DNA of 64,000 nt from Burkholderiaceae bacterium (GTDB lineage: Bacteria; Pseudomonadota; Gammaproteobacteria; Burkholderiales; Burkholderiaceae_E), in contig JAMLIS010000001.1 of NCBI GenBank assembly GCA_023954015.1, positions 186,001 through 250,000 on the forward strand, in the 5' to 3' direction. Made by a program: the position numbers and the translations under genes. This document shows positions 36,895 through 51,365 of the stretch, one piece after another. Each line of letters starts with the position of its first letter. The first letter of the stretch is position 1. A model generated the notes under the pieces. The model did no database searches. It was not told the DNA's origin and worked only from the letters and a program-made list of their open reading frames with translations.

Positions 36895-38307
36895 CTACTT
36901 CCCGATGCAGAACCGGCTGAAGATCACCCCCAGCAGATCGTCCGCGCCGAACGCCCCGGTGATCTCGTTCAGCCGCTCCTGCGCGAGCCGCAGTTCCTCG
37001 GCGAACAGATCCAGGTGAAGATCGCCTTCGTCGGCGCGCGCGGCGGCGGCCTCGAGGTGATCGCGTGCGGCGCGCAGCGCAACGAGGTGCCGCTCGCGCG
37101 CGATGAAGGTCGATTCGCCGTCCGCCTGCCAGCCGGCGAGTTCGAGCAGCAGCCGGCGTAACAGCTCGATTCCGTCGCCGGTCCTGGCCGACAACCACAT
37201 CGAGGCTTCGACGGGAACGCCGTCGGTCGGCGTCTCGCCCGCGGCTCGCGCGATCGTCGCACGTGCGATGTGCGCCTCGATGCCCGCGAGATCGATCTTG
37301 TTGTAGACACGCACGACGGGGACGTGACGCACGAGCCTGCGTTCGAGTTCGTCCTCGATCGCCAATGCGCCCGCCGCACCGCCCTCGCGCGCATCGAGCA
37401 GATGAACAACGACGTCCGCCCGGCCCGCTTCGTGCCACGTGCGCGCGATGCCCAGGCGCTCGACGACGTCCTCGGTGTCGCGCAGGCCCGCCGTGTCGAC
37501 GACGTTCAGCGGAACGCCGTCGATCTGGATCGCCTGCGCGATCCGGTCGCGCGTCGTCCCGGGTACGTCGGTGACGATGGCGATTTCGGCGCCGGCCAGC
37601 GCATTGAGCAGCGAGCTCTTGCCGACGTTCGGCTCGCCGAGCAGTACGACGTTCAACCCTTCGCGCAAAAGCGCGCCGCGGCGCGCCTTCACGAGCAACG
37701 CATCCAGCGAGGAACGCAACGCCGCCAGGCGCCCGTGCGCATCCGACGCCTCGAGGAAGTCGATCTCCTCCTCGGGAAAATCGAGTGTCGCCTCGACCAG
37801 CGTGCGCAATTCGATCAGCCGTTCGACCAGCGCGTGCACGGCGTCGGAGAACTCGCCCGACAGCGAGCGCGCGGCCGAGCGCGCCGCCTGCTCGGTGCTC
37901 GCGTCGATCAGGTCGGCCACCGCCTCGGCCTGCGCGAGGTCGAGCTTGTCGTTCAGGAACGCGCGCTGCGTGAACTCGCCCGGCTCGGCCAGGCGCACGC
38001 CCAGCGCCGCACCCGCGTCGAGCACGCGGCGCAGCAGCAGTTGCAGCACGACCGGGCCGCCGTGGCCCTGCAGTTCGAGCACGTCCTCGCCGGTGTACGA
38101 GTGCGGCGCCGGGTAGTAGATCGCGATGCCGCGATCGATCACGCCGCCGTCGGCGGCGAAGAACGGTCCGTAGGTCGCATGCCGCGGCAACGGCGAACGG
38201 CGCAGCACCGCCTCGACCAACGGCCGCAATCCGCGCCCGGAGACGCGCACCACGCCGATTCCGCCGCGTCCGGAAGCGGTGGCGATGGCGGCGATCGGTT
38301 CGTTCAC
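36895..38307 (-). CDS. mnmE: tRNA uridine-5-carboxymethylaminomethyl(34) synthesis GTPase MnmE
   Basis: A 470-residue GTPase that, with MnmG, modifies the wobble uridine of certain tRNAs. The N-terminal formyl-THF-binding domain begins [22 protein letters not shown]. The G domain shows G1 [15 protein letters not shown]3 [13 protein letters not shown] and G4 YNKIDLAG. The C-terminal CIGK motif with the catalytic Cys is intact. It sits in the conserved origin-left cluster downstream of yidC. Confidence 0.97.
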   Translation of the reverse strand: MNEPIAAIATASGRGGIGVVRVSGRGLRPLVEAVLRRSPLPRHATYGPFFAADGGVIDRGIAIYYPAPHSYTGEDVLELQGHGGPVVLQLLLRRVLDAGAALGVRLAEPGEFTQRAFLNDKLDLAQAEAVADLIDASTEQAARSAARSLSGEFSDAVHALVERLIELRTLVEATLDFPEEEIDFLEASDAHGRLAALRSSLDALLVKARRGALLREGLNVVLLGEPNVGKSSLLNALAGAEIAIVTDVPGTTRDRIAQAIQIDGVPLNVVDTAGLRDTEDVVERLGIARTWHEAGRADVVVHLLDAREGGAAGALAIEDELERRLVRHVPVVRVYNKIDLAGIEAHIARATIARAAGETPTDGVPVEASMWLSARTGDGIELLRRLLLELAGWQADGESTFIARERHLVALRAARDHLEAAAARADEGDLHLDLFAEELRLAQERLNEITGAFGADDLLGVIFSRFCIGK

Positions 38308-38409
38308 GTGGCGGGCGAGGGCGTCTGCCGAAGCCGGCGAAAGCCGGCCCCGGTCAACGGGCGACGCGACGCCGGCGTCGGACAGGCGCGCACGATGCGC
38401 GCGTGCGCG

Positions 38410-40128
38410 TCACTTGTGCAGCACCCCGAGCTTCTTGTTGATCACCCACTGCTGCGCGATCGAATACACGTTGTTCACCAGCCAGTACAGCACGAGCCCC
38501 GCCGGGAAGAAGAAGAACATCACCGAGAACACCAGCGGCATGATCATCATCATCTTCGCCTGGATCGGATCCGGCGGCGTGGGGTTCAGCTTCACCTGGA
38601 TGAACATCGTGCCGGCCATCACCAGCGGCAGGATGAAGAAGGGATCGGGCGCGGAGAGGTCGTGGATCCAGCCGATCCACGGCGCATTGCGCATCTCCAC
38701 CGACGCGAGCAGCACCCAGTACAACGCGATGAACACCGGGATCTGCACGACGATCGGCAGGCAGCCGCCGAGCGGGTTGATCTTCTCGGTCTTGTACAGC
38801 TCCATCATCGCCTGGTTCATCTTCACGCGATCGTTGCCGTAGCGCTCGCGGATCGCCGTGAGTCGCGGCGTGACGGCCTTCATCCGCGCCATCGATCGGT
38901 AGCTCGCCGCCTGCAGCGGGAAGAAGATCGTCTTGATCAGCAACGTCAGCAGCACGATCGACCAGCCCCAGTTGCCCACCAGCGCGTGCAGTTTCTCGAG
39001 CAGCCAGTAGATCGGCTTGGCGATGACGGTGAGCCAGCCGTAGTCCACCGTGAGGTCCAGTCCCGGCGCGATCGCCTCGAGCATGCGCTGCTTCTGCGGA
39101 CCGACCAGCAGTTGCGATTCGACGCTGGTGGTCGCCTTCGGTGCGAGCGTGCCCAGCGGTTCCTTGATGCCCACAGAGTACAGGTTGTCGTCGACCTTGC
39201 GCGCGTAGTAGTCGCGCCGCACGCCCTGCTGCGGAATCCAGGCGGCGACGAAGTAGTGCTGGATGATGCCCACCCATCCGTCGTCGGCCGACTTCGCGTA
39301 GCTCGCCTTGCCCTTCTCGATGTCGCTGAACGACACCTTCTGGAACTTGTCCTCGTTCGTGTAGACGACGGGGCCGGTGTAGGTGCTGTAGAACTTCGAC
39401 CCGCCGGCAGGCGCCTCGCCGTCGCGCGTGAGCTGCAGGTACAGAACGGGACTGAGCGGCGCCTGGCTTTCGTTGGTCACCTGGTCCTTCACGTGCACGA
39501 CGTATTCGCCGCGCGCGAGCGTGTAGGTGCGAACCAGCCGCACGCCGCCGCTCTCGGCCTCGAGCTGCAATTGCACGGTGTCGCCGGCGCCGAGCGCACG
39601 GGGCGCGGCGTCGCCGCCCACCGGCGTCATCGGCGTGCGATGGGTCGGGAACGATGCGCCCGCCGCCGCGTCGCCGATCAGTCCGCTCTGCGCGAGGTAG
39701 ATGCGTCCGGGCGCGTACTGCAGCAGGACGAGGTTCTGCTCCTGCTCGCCGTTCTCCTCGCGGTGTCCGAGCAACTCGGCGCGGCGCACCTGCCCGCCCA
39801 TCAGGTCGATGTCGAGCGAGAGCACGTCGTTGGCCAGCCGAATGGTCCGGTCGGATGCGACCGCGGCGCCGCTCGCCGGCGGCGCCGGGGCTGCCGCGCC
39901 GGCCTGGCCGTCGGCCGAGGGAGCGGCCGTAGGCGGCGGAATCGCCGCGTCGGAGGCCGGACCCCTCGGAGCGGTCGATCCCGGGCGCGGACTTTCGTGA
40001 ACGCCCTGCTCGGCGGGCGGCGGGCCGCCGAACAGCGACGCGTGTCCCTGGTGCCGCTGCCAGGAGTCCCACAGGAACAGCAGCGACATCGAGAACACGA
40101 TCCACAGGATCATTCGTTGGGTCTGCAT
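38410..40128 (-). CDS. yidC: Membrane protein insertase YidC
   Basis: A 572-residue inner-membrane insertase that works alone or with SecYEG. It has an N-terminal helix (RMILWIVFSMSLLFLWDSW), a large periplasmic domain preceded by a Pro/Ala-rich linker, and the conserved core GNWGWSIVLLTLLIKTIFFPLQAASYRSMARMKAVTP, then MELYKTEKINPLGGCLPIVVQIPVFIALYWVLL and a final helix pair ending FFFFPAGLVLYWLVNNVYSIAQQW. The length is normal for Gram-negative YidC. It is preceded by yidD with a 10-bp gap. Confidence 0.97.
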   Translation of the reverse strand: MQTQRMILWIVFSMSLLFLWDSWQRHQGHASLFGGPPPAEQGVHESPRPGSTAPRGPASDAAIPPPTAAPSADGQAGAAAPAPPASGAAVASDRTIRLANDVLSLDIDLMGGQVRRAELLGHREENGEQEQNLVLLQYAPGRIYLAQSGLIGDAAAGASFPTHRTPMTPVGGDAAPRALGAGDTVQLQLEAESGGVRLVRTYTLARGEYVVHVKDQVTNESQAPLSPVLYLQLTRDGEAPAGGSKFYSTYTGPVVYTNEDKFQKVSFSDIEKGKASYAKSADDGWVGIIQHYFVAAWIPQQGVRRDYYARKVDDNLYSVGIKEPLGTLAPKATTSVESQLLVGPQKQRMLEAIAPGLDLTVDYGWLTVIAKPIYWLLEKLHALVGNWGWSIVLLTLLIKTIFFPLQAASYRSMARMKAVTPRLTAIRERYGNDRVKMNQAMMELYKTEKINPLGGCLPIVVQIPVFIALYWVLLASVEMRNAPWIGWIHDLSAPDPFFILPLVMAGTMFIQVKLNPTPPDPIQAKMMMIMPLVFSVMFFFFPAGLVLYWLVNNVYSIAQQWVINKKLGVLHK

Positions 40129-40138
40129 GGCTCGAAAA

Positions 40139-40465
40139 TCAGGATTCGACGGGAGGATCGTCGCGCGTCGACGCCGGCCAGCGGCACCGGCAGCGCGAAG
40201 ACAGGTGTAGCGGCACCTCGTCGATGCCGCCGGGGTTCAGCGGATGGCAACGCGCCACGCGCCGCAGGGCCAGCCAGCCGCCGCGCAACGCACCGTGCCG
40301 CTCGATCGCCTGCACCGCATAATCGGAGCAGGTGGGCAGGAAACGGCAGCGCGGGGCGAGGAAGGGGCTGATCGCGGCCCGATAGAAACGGATTGCGCCG
40401 GTGAGAACGCTGCGGATCGCGCCGGCGAGAACGGCGCCCGGCGAGTTGCCGCGAACGGCTTTCAT
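40139..40465 (-). CDS. yidD: Membrane protein insertion efficiency factor YidD
   Basis: A 108-residue member of the small YidD family with the diagnostic [32 protein letters not shown] and [22 protein letters not shown] including the conserved cysteines. It aids insertion of membrane proteins near YidC. The ATG at 40465 overlaps the rnpA stop codon by three bases; a GTG nine bases earlier is an alternative. The C-terminal tail after about residue 88 is not conserved. Confidence 0.93.
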   Translation of the reverse strand: MKAVRGNSPGAVLAGAIRSVLTGAIRFYRAAISPFLAPRCRFLPTCSDYAVQAIERHGALRGGWLALRRVARCHPLNPGGIDEVPLHLSSRCRCRWPASTRDDPPVES

Positions 40466-40968
40466 CGCGCGCACTCGCGCCGGCGCAGCGTGGCCTGCGC
40501 CGCGAGAAAGAGCTGGTCGAGCTCCGCGCGCGCCAGCCGCTTGCGCGCCGGCAGGCCCGCTTCGGCCGCCGCCGGCTCGAAGGCGGCACGCACGCGCAGC
40601 AGGCCGACCACGGGCCTGCGATCCAGTCCCGCGGCGCGCCAGGCTTCGCGCGCGACGCGGCGCATTGCGTTTCGTTCGACTGCCCGCTTCAGCACGCGTT
40701 TCGGCGCGGCGACGATGAGCCGGCCCCGAAGGCCCGCAAGGTCGTCGGACACGTTCGCCAGATGCAGGCCGAAGTGCCGCCCGGAAGCTGCTGGACGAGT
40801 GCGCAGCAGCATCGGTACGATGCCCGGCGGCACGCGCGTGCCGGCGTTGCCGGAGCGACTGCGGAGCGAAGCGGCAGGCGCGGAGTCCGGACGCGTGCCG
40901 GGACGTTCAGACGGCGAGGCGTTTCCTGCCTTTTGCGCGGCGCGCACGGATGACAGCTCGTCCACCAC
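40462..40968 (-). CDS. rnpA: Ribonuclease P protein component
   Basis: The protein subunit of RNase P, which matures the 5' ends of tRNAs. The RNR motif region [19 protein letters not shown] and [14 protein letters not shown] are clear, and GRHFGLHLA marks the first strand. Similarity seems to begin near [15 protein letters not shown], upstream of the first ATG (40812). The only start codons before that point are GTGs inside the 3' part of rpmH (40968, 40947). I give the longest frame, which would overlap rpmH by 62 bases; starts at GTG 40833 or ATG 40812 would give a shorter, possibly truncated protein. Confidence 0.88.
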   Translation of the reverse strand: MVDELSSVRAAQKAGNASPSERPGTRPDSAPAASLRSRSGNAGTRVPPGIVPMLLRTRPAASGRHFGLHLANVSDDLAGLRGRLIVAAPKRVLKRAVERNAMRRVAREAWRAAGLDRRPVVGLLRVRAAFEPAAAEAGLPARKRLARAELDQLFLAAQATLRRRECAR

Positions 40969-41041
40969 GGGTCTTCATGCGTACGAGGAAGCCGTGCGTG
41001 CGCTTGCGGCGCGCGACGGAAGGTTGATAGGTACGTTTCAT
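40907..41041 (-). CDS. rpmH: 50S ribosomal protein L34
   Basis: A 44-residue ribosomal protein encoded on the minus strand. It begins [20 protein letters not shown] and ends [19 protein letters not shown], a near-perfect bacterial L34 of standard length. It heads the conserved rpmH-rnpA-yidD-yidC-mnmE cluster pointing away from dnaA, and a good sigma-70 promoter lies about 50 bp upstream. Confidence 0.97.
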   Translation of the reverse strand: MKRTYQPSVARRKRTHGFLVRMKTRGGRAVIRARRAKGRKRLAV

Positions 41042-41088
41042 CGGCCGATGCCTCGACGTTGAGCGCGAAGTGAAGCGAAAAGCCTTTC

Positions 41089-41118
41089 ATTACAACGCAT
41101 TACTGCGCTGCCTGTCAA
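41089..41118 (-). promoter_or_regulatory. Sigma-70 promoter for rpmH
   Basis: On the minus strand TTGACA (41113-41118) and TGTAAT (41089-41094) are separated by 18 bp. It is one of the best consensus matches in the window and lies in a local AT-rich patch of the rpmH-dnaA gap. It would drive the whole rpmH-to-mnmE cluster. Confidence 0.72.
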
Positions 41119-41288
41119 TTTGGCGATAGCGCGCAGGCGCGGTTGCGAGGTAAAATGCGGGTTGTCCCCGTCGAATCGTCGCCTGCCGCAGCGCGTCGTC
41201 CGCACGCACTGCGCCGGCCCTGCGACGCGACGCATTCCCTCGTCGTCCTTCTCTCCCGCCTGCCCACGCGCGCGAACCGATCGAAAAA

Positions 41289-42725
41289 ATGATGGACCGT
41301 TGGCTCGCCTGCGTGGCACGGCTACAGAACGAAATTCCCGCCCAGCAGTTCAAACCCTGGATCAAGCCGCTCGTCTTTCTCGGATACGACGAAACCGAGC
41401 ACCTGTTGCGGCTCGGCGTGCCGAACCACTTCAAGCTGAACTGGGTGCGCTCGCAGTTCCAGTCGCAGATCGAGTCCGCCGCGCGCGACACGATCGAGCC
41501 CGAGTTGCGCGTGAGCTTCGAGATCCACCGCTCGGGGGCTTCGGCGGCGCCGTCCGATGCGCTCGCCGGCGCAGGCGCCGGGAGCGCGTCCGGCGCCTTC
41601 GCGACCGACGACGAACTGCGCGGCGACGGTGTCGAGGTGCTCGTCGAAACCGCCTGCGAAGCGCCGGCGGCCGCCGGTTTTCCCGCGCTCGCCGCGCCCG
41701 ACGCGCGCACGCGGCTGCGCCCCGAGCTCACCTTCGAGAACTTCGTGCACGGCAAGGCGAACCAGATCGCCTGGTCGGCGGCGCTGCAGGTGGTCGAGCG
41801 GCCCGGAACCTCGTACAACCCGCTGTTCCTGTACGGCGGCGTGGGCCTGGGCAAGACACACCTGCTGCATGCGGTGGGCAACGCGATCCGCGAGCGCATG
41901 CCCGGCGCGCGCGTGCGCTACATCCACGCGCAGGACTACTTCGACGAGATGGTGCGCGGCATCCAGCGCAAGTCGCTGCACGAGTTCAAGCAGAAATACC
42001 AGTCGCTCGATCTTCTACTCGTCGACGACATCCAGTTCCTCGGCGGCAAGGAACGCACGCAGGAGGAGTTCTTCTACACCTTCGAGGCGCTGCTCACCGC
42101 GCGCAAGCAGCTGATCATCACGAGCGACACCTATCCGAAGGAGCTGTCGGCCTTCGAAGACCGGCTCGTGTCGCGCTTCGGCTCGGGACTGATCGTGGAG
42201 ATCGAGCCGCCCGAGCTCGAGATGCGCGTGGCGATCCTGCTGAAGAAGGCCGAGCAGTCGGGCGAGAAGCTGCCCGAGGAAGTGGCCTTCTTCGTCGCGA
42301 AGAACCTGCGATCGAACGTTCGCGAGCTCGAAGGCGCGCTGCTGCGCGTGATCGCCTTCGCGCGCTTTCGCGGCAAGCCGGTCACCGCCGAACTGGCCAA
42401 GGAAGCGCTGAAGGACCTCCTCGAGCTGAATCGCCCGCCGATCTCGATCGAGTCGATCCAGAAGACGGTGGCCGACTTCCTGAAGATCAAGGTCGCCGAC
42501 ATGTACAGCAAGCGGCGTCCGGCGCACATCGCACGCGCGCGACAGATCGCGATGTACTTCGCCAAGGAGCTCACGCAGAAGAGCTTCCCCGAGATCGGCG
42601 AGGCCTTCGGCGGGCGCGACCACACCACGGTGATGCACGCAGTCAAGCGCATCGCCGAGCTGCGCCAGCACGACCAGGAGTGGAACCGGCAGCTGCACGT
42701 GCTCGAGCAGACGCTTCGTGGCTGA
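41289..42725 (+). CDS. dnaA: Chromosomal replication initiator DnaA
   Basis: A 478-residue initiator. Domain I: RWLACVARLQNEIPAQQFKPWIKPL. Domain II is a variable Ala/Ser-rich linker of about 100 residues. Domain III AAA+ begins LTFENFVHGKANQIAW and carries Walker A NPLFLYGGVGLGKTHLLHAVGN, Walker B LLLVDDIQFLGGK and the sensor/arginine-finger region. Domain IV has the DnaA-box-binding helix-turn-helix ARQIAMYFAKELTQKSFPEIGEAFGGRDHTTVMHAVKRI. It heads dnaA-dnaN-gyrB on the right of the origin. Two adjacent ATG codons (41289, 41292) could both start it. Confidence 0.98.
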   Translation: MMDRWLACVARLQNEIPAQQFKPWIKPLVFLGYDETEHLLRLGVPNHFKLNWVRSQFQSQIESAARDTIEPELRVSFEIHRSGASAAPSDALAGAGAGSASGAFATDDELRGDGVEVLVETACEAPAAAGFPALAAPDARTRLRPELTFENFVHGKANQIAWSAALQVVERPGTSYNPLFLYGGVGLGKTHLLHAVGNAIRERMPGARVRYIHAQDYFDEMVRGIQRKSLHEFKQKYQSLDLLLVDDIQFLGGKERTQEEFFYTFEALLTARKQLIITSDTYPKELSAFEDRLVSRFGSGLIVEIEPPELEMRVAILLKKAEQSGEKLPEEVAFFVAKNLRSNVRELEGALLRVIAFARFRGKPVTAELAKEALKDLLELNRPPISIESIQKTVADFLKIKVADMYSKRRPAHIARARQIAMYFAKELTQKSFPEIGEAFGGRDHTTVMHAVKRIAELRQHDQEWNRQLHVLEQTLRG

Positions 42726-48177
<5,452 letters not shown>

Positions 48178-48262
48178 TCGGGCTGGCGGGCGCCGGGGCG
48201 GTCGCGGCCGCGGCACGGCGCTCCGCCGTCCGTCCCGGCAGGCAGCGCTCGGCACCGGCGAT

Positions 48263-49033
48263 TCACGCCGTTTCGGCTGTTCCGGCGCTCGTCGACGTAC
48301 GTGCGCGGTTCGACAGGAAGAACTCGCAACCGCTGCCCCGGCGCTTGGCTTGGTACATCGACGCGTCGGCGCGATCGAGCAGCACGATGGCGTCCGTGCC
48401 GTCGTCGGGCGAAGTGGCGACGCCGATGCTCGCCTGCACGTGCAGGCGCAGCGCGCCGAACTGGTACGGTTCGCGCAGCGCGTCGAACACCTTGCCGGCG
48501 ACCTGCGCCACGCGCTCGCGCGCGCCGCAGTGCCGGACGAGGCAGGCGAATTCGTCTCCGCCGAGTCGAGCGACGACGTCGGTCGCGCGCACGCAGGCCG
48601 ACAGCCGTTCGCCGACGACGCGCAGCAGCTCGTCTCCGATCCGATGGCCGTACAGGTCGTTGACGGCCTTGAAGCCGTCCATGTCGATGAACAGGATCGC
48701 CACGCGCCGGGACTGCGGATCGTCGCTCGACAGCGTCTGCGAAAGCTGATCGAGGAACGCGCCGCGGTTGCTCAGTCGGGTCAGCGAGTCGGTGCCGGCA
48801 AGCGCGCGCGCCTGTGCCTCGCGCACGAGCGACTCGACCAGCTGGGCGCGCAACGCCGATACTTCGGCGCGCAACGCCTGCAGCGCGAGCTCGCGGTTCC
48901 CGTCGAGGCGCCGCGCGTGCCGGCGCACGCAATGCGCGACGGCCGTGCGCCCGGAATCGACCAAGGCCGAATCGGCGGTGCGTCGCGACTTGTCGGTGCG
49001 CGTCGTTGCGCCGCAGGAACGACCGGACTGCAT
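48263..49033 (-). CDS. Diguanylate cyclase (GGDEF domain)
   Basis: A 256-residue protein with a GGDEF domain that makes cyclic di-GMP. DSLTRLSNRGAFLDQL, RVAILFIDMDGFKAVNDLYGHRIGDELL and the active-site RLGGDEFACLV are intact; the RxxD inhibitory site preceding the motif is not obvious. The N-terminal about 75 residues are a soluble coiled-coil-like region without a transmembrane segment. It shares the upstream 10-mer TCTGTAGGGA (as TCCCTACAGA on its own strand) with the degenerate GGDEF gene at 52822-53637. It is convergent with gyrB. Confidence 0.92.
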   Translation of the reverse strand: MQSGRSCGATTRTDKSRRTADSALVDSGRTAVAHCVRRHARRLDGNRELALQALRAEVSALRAQLVESLVREAQARALAGTDSLTRLSNRGAFLDQLSQTLSSDDPQSRRVAILFIDMDGFKAVNDLYGHRIGDELLRVVGERLSACVRATDVVARLGGDEFACLVRHCGARERVAQVAGKVFDALREPYQFGALRLHVQASIGVATSPDDGTDAIVLLDRADASMYQAKRRGSGCEFFLSNRARTSTSAGTAETA

Positions 49034-49110
49034 CTGCTGGACTCCCGTATGCCCTGCCGTCTTGGTCGCAGGGCCGCTGTCGACGACTGTAAGGGGTTGC
49101 GAAAGCGCAG

Positions 49111-49120
49111 TCTGTAGGGA
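49111..49120 (-). promoter_or_regulatory. Motif shared upstream of two GGDEF genes (copy 1)
   Basis: TCCCTACAGA on the minus strand, 78-87 bp upstream of the diguanylate cyclase gene. The same 10-mer occurs 72-81 bp upstream of the degenerate GGDEF gene in the same orientation. Flanking bases are also partly alike. LuxR/NarL-type regulators use similar short TAC-rich sites, and one is encoded next door. Confidence 0.4.
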
Positions 49121-49170
49121 CCTCTCGACACCTCGCGTCCGGCGTCGCCGACGTGCGCCGCCCGAGACCT

Positions 49171-49800
49171 TCAGGCCTCGATCAGGCCGTGGCGAATCGC
49201 CAGGCGCACGAGTGCGGGCACGTCGCCGACGCCGAGCTTGTTCATCAGTCGGCTGCGGTAGGTGTCGACGGTCTTCGGCGACAGGTGCAGCGCCTGGCCG
49301 ATCGCCGCGCTGCTCTTGCCGCGCACGACCATCGCGACGATCTGCCGCTCGCGCGGCGACAGCGTCGCGAAGCCGTCGTCGTCGTCGCCGGTGAGCGCTT
49401 CGGCGGCCAGGTTCGCGACCTCCGCCGACAGGTGCCGTCGTCCCTGTGCACCCGCGTCGATCGCGCGCAGCAGCTCGCTGGTCGGGGAGCCCTTCAGCAC
49501 GTACGACAGGGCGCCCCTGCGCATCGCTTCGCCGACGTGATGCGGCTGCGCGGACATCGTCAGCACGATGCTGCGCACCGGCAGCGCGCGCCGCTGCAGT
49601 TCGGCGAGCAGTTCGAGCCCCGAACGCTCGCCGAGGTTCAGGTCGACGAGCACCAGGTCGGGCGGGTCGCGGGCGAGATCGGCCAGCGCCTGCACCGGAT
49701 CGGCCGACTCGCCGACGACACGGTGCCCCGACGCCTCGAGCACTGCGCGCAGGCCCTCGCGCACGATCGCGTGATCGTCGACGAGATACAGGCGGCTCAT
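49171..49800 (-). CDS. NarL/FixJ-family response regulator
   Basis: A 209-residue two-domain regulator. The receiver begins LYLVDDHAIVREGLRAVLE with the phospho-acceptor Asp in LVLVDLNLG, and Thr/Lys at SIVLTMSAQ and YVLKGSP. The C-terminal LuxR helix-turn-helix is LSPRERQIVAMVVRGKSSAA followed by IGQALHLSPKTVDTYRSRLM. It overlaps the upstream receiver-kinase gene by four bases, so the two form a cognate pair. Confidence 0.94.
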   Translation of the reverse strand: MSRLYLVDDHAIVREGLRAVLEASGHRVVGESADPVQALADLARDPPDLVLVDLNLGERSGLELLAELQRRALPVRSIVLTMSAQPHHVGEAMRRGALSYVLKGSPTSELLRAIDAGAQGRRHLSAEVANLAAEALTGDDDDGFATLSPRERQIVAMVVRGKSSAAIGQALHLSPKTVDTYRSRLMNKLGVGDVPALVRLAIRHGLIEA

Positions 49801-50894
49801 GCTGCGTTCCAGTCGAGCCGGACGACCGTCCCTTTCGCGGGTGTCGTCTCGAGCGCGAAGTGGGCGGCGATCGCCAGCGCGCGTTCGCGCATGCCGACGA
49901 TTCCCAGGTGCCCGGGGCGGCCGAGGTCTGCCGGGATTCCGCTGCCGTCGTCCGCTACGCGCAGGTGCAGCGAACCTTCGCCGCCGTCGACCGAAACGCG
50001 CACGCGGGTCGCGTTGGCGTGGCGCAGCGCGTTGCCGATCGCTTCGCGCGCAATCATGAACGCCGCGTATTCGACGTCGGCCGGCCAGCGCCTGCCGGCC
50101 AGAGCCGGCGCCGGTTCGAAGCGCAGCTCGACGTCGTCGCGCGCCAGCGGCTGCATGCGCAGTTCGTTGTCGAGCGCGTCGACCAGGCCCCGGTCGTCGA
50201 GCAGCGGCGGACGCAGCGTGACGAGGACCTGCCGCACTTCGCGCACCGCATCGTCGATCAGTGCGCTCACGCGCGACGCCTGCTCCTTCGCTTTCGCGTT
50301 GGCGGTGGCGGCGCAGTTCGCCGAAACGGCGTCGAAGCCGAGCCGGATCGCCGCCAGCGTCTGCCCGAGCTGGTCGTGCAGCATCTGGGCGAGCCTGCGG
50401 GTCGTCGTCTTCTCGGTATCCATCAGCCGCTGCGCCAGGTCCGAGAGGTCGCCGCGATAGCGAGCGAGCGCCTGCTCGTCGCGCCAGCGGGCGATCTGCA
50501 ACTCGCGATCTCGCAACGCGTGGCGCACGATCGTCGGCATCAGCTCCTGGTAGCGGGCGTCGACGTCCTTGACGACGTAGTTGCTCGCGCCGCGGCGCAT
50601 CGCCTCGACGGCGACGGAGACGTCGTCGGCGCCGGTGAGCATGACGACGGGCACTCGCTGCTCGACGTCATGGCAATTGATCCGCGCGAGCAGCTCCAGC
50701 CCGTCCATGTCGGGCAGGCGGAAGTCGAGCAAGATGCAATCGATGTCCGCCTCGCCCAGTCGCTGCAGCGCCTCGGCCGCCGTTTCGGCCTCGACGCAGG
50801 TGGGCGGCGGATCGAGGCGCGCGAGCGCACGCCGGCAGATGCGCCGATCGACCGTGTCGTCGTCGACGATCAGCAGCCGCAGCGCGCGGTCCAC
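49797..50894 (-). CDS. Receiver-histidine kinase (HisKA_3 type) hybrid
   Basis: A 365-residue soluble protein. An N-terminal receiver (LLIVDDDTVDRRICRRALARL, Asp in CILLDFRLPDMDG) is followed by a coiled coil and a NarX/DegS-type dimerisation domain with phospho-acceptor His in RRLAQMLHDQLGQTLAAIRLG. An HATPase follows (EAIGNALRHANATRV, DDGSGIP, GIVGMRERA). No transmembrane helix is present, so its input must come by phosphotransfer to the receiver, probably from the CHASE3 kinase upstream. It would phosphorylate the NarL-type regulator encoded immediately downstream. Confidence 0.92.
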   Translation of the reverse strand: MDRALRLLIVDDDTVDRRICRRALARLDPPPTCVEAETAAEALQRLGEADIDCILLDFRLPDMDGLELLARINCHDVEQRVPVVMLTGADDVSVAVEAMRRGASNYVVKDVDARYQELMPTIVRHALRDRELQIARWRDEQALARYRGDLSDLAQRLMDTEKTTTRRLAQMLHDQLGQTLAAIRLGFDAVSANCAATANAKAKEQASRVSALIDDAVREVRQVLVTLRPPLLDDRGLVDALDNELRMQPLARDDVELRFEPAPALAGRRWPADVEYAAFMIAREAIGNALRHANATRVRVSVDGGEGSLHLRVADDGSGIPADLGRPGHLGIVGMRERALAIAAHFALETTPAKGTVVRLDWNAA

Positions 50895-50945
50895 GAGCGG
50901 GTGCCGGGCCGCAGCGGGGGATGGACCCGGCGGGTCGCGGCCTCG

Positions 50946-51365
50946 TCAGCCAGCCGGGACGACTTCGCTGAGCGTCCAGTACGCATCGATCGTGCGCATC
51001 GCATCGACGAACTTGCGATAGTCGACCGGCTTGGTCATGTAGCCGGCCACGCTCAGATCGAAGCTGTCGATCTTGTCCTGCTCTTCCTGCGAAGTGGTGA
51101 GAACCACCGCCGGAATGCGGCGCCAGCGCGCGTGATGCTTGACGACCTGCAGGAACTCGATGCCGTTCATCACCGGCATGTTCAGGTCGAGCAGGATCAG
51201 GCAGGGCAGTTCGTGCGCGGGTGCCGTGCGCAGGAAATCGAGCGCAGCCTCGCCGTTAACCTGCTGGACCAGCGGGTTGGTGACCTTCAATTCGCGGAAC
51301 GCCCGACGCACGGTCATCGCGTCCACTTCGTCGTCCTCGACCAGGAGAATCGAGCTGTTCGTCAA
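50946..51365 (-). CDS. Single-domain response regulator (Rcp1-like)
   Basis: About 139 residues forming one receiver domain: ILLVEDDEVDAMTVRRAFREL, phospho-acceptor Asp in LILLDLNMPVMNGIEFL, VVLTTSQEEQDK and YMTKPVDYRKF. It is of the Rcp1/phytochrome-associated kind. No standard ATG fits. TTG at 51365 lies five bases after a GGGAG and gives LTNSSILLVEDD; a GTG at 51371 is the alternative. It overlaps the 3' end of the kinase gene by about 110 bases and is its likely partner. Confidence 0.86.
   Translation of the reverse strand: MTNSSILLVEDDEVDAMTVRRAFRELKVTNPLVQQVNGEAALDFLRTAPAHELPCLILLDLNMPVMNGIEFLQVVKHHARWRRIPAVVLTTSQEEQDKIDSFDLSVAGYMTKPVDYRKFVDAMRTIDAYWTLSEVVPAG

Noticed and set aside
41289..42725. 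A second gene in the +1 frame across dnaA
   Set aside because: Arg-rich translation of the dnaA codons; the normal DnaA frame is complete.
48178..48262. Intrinsic terminator between gyrB and the GGDEF gene
   Set aside because: GC-rich imperfect inverted repeats are present, but no T-tract follows on either strand, so I could not support it.
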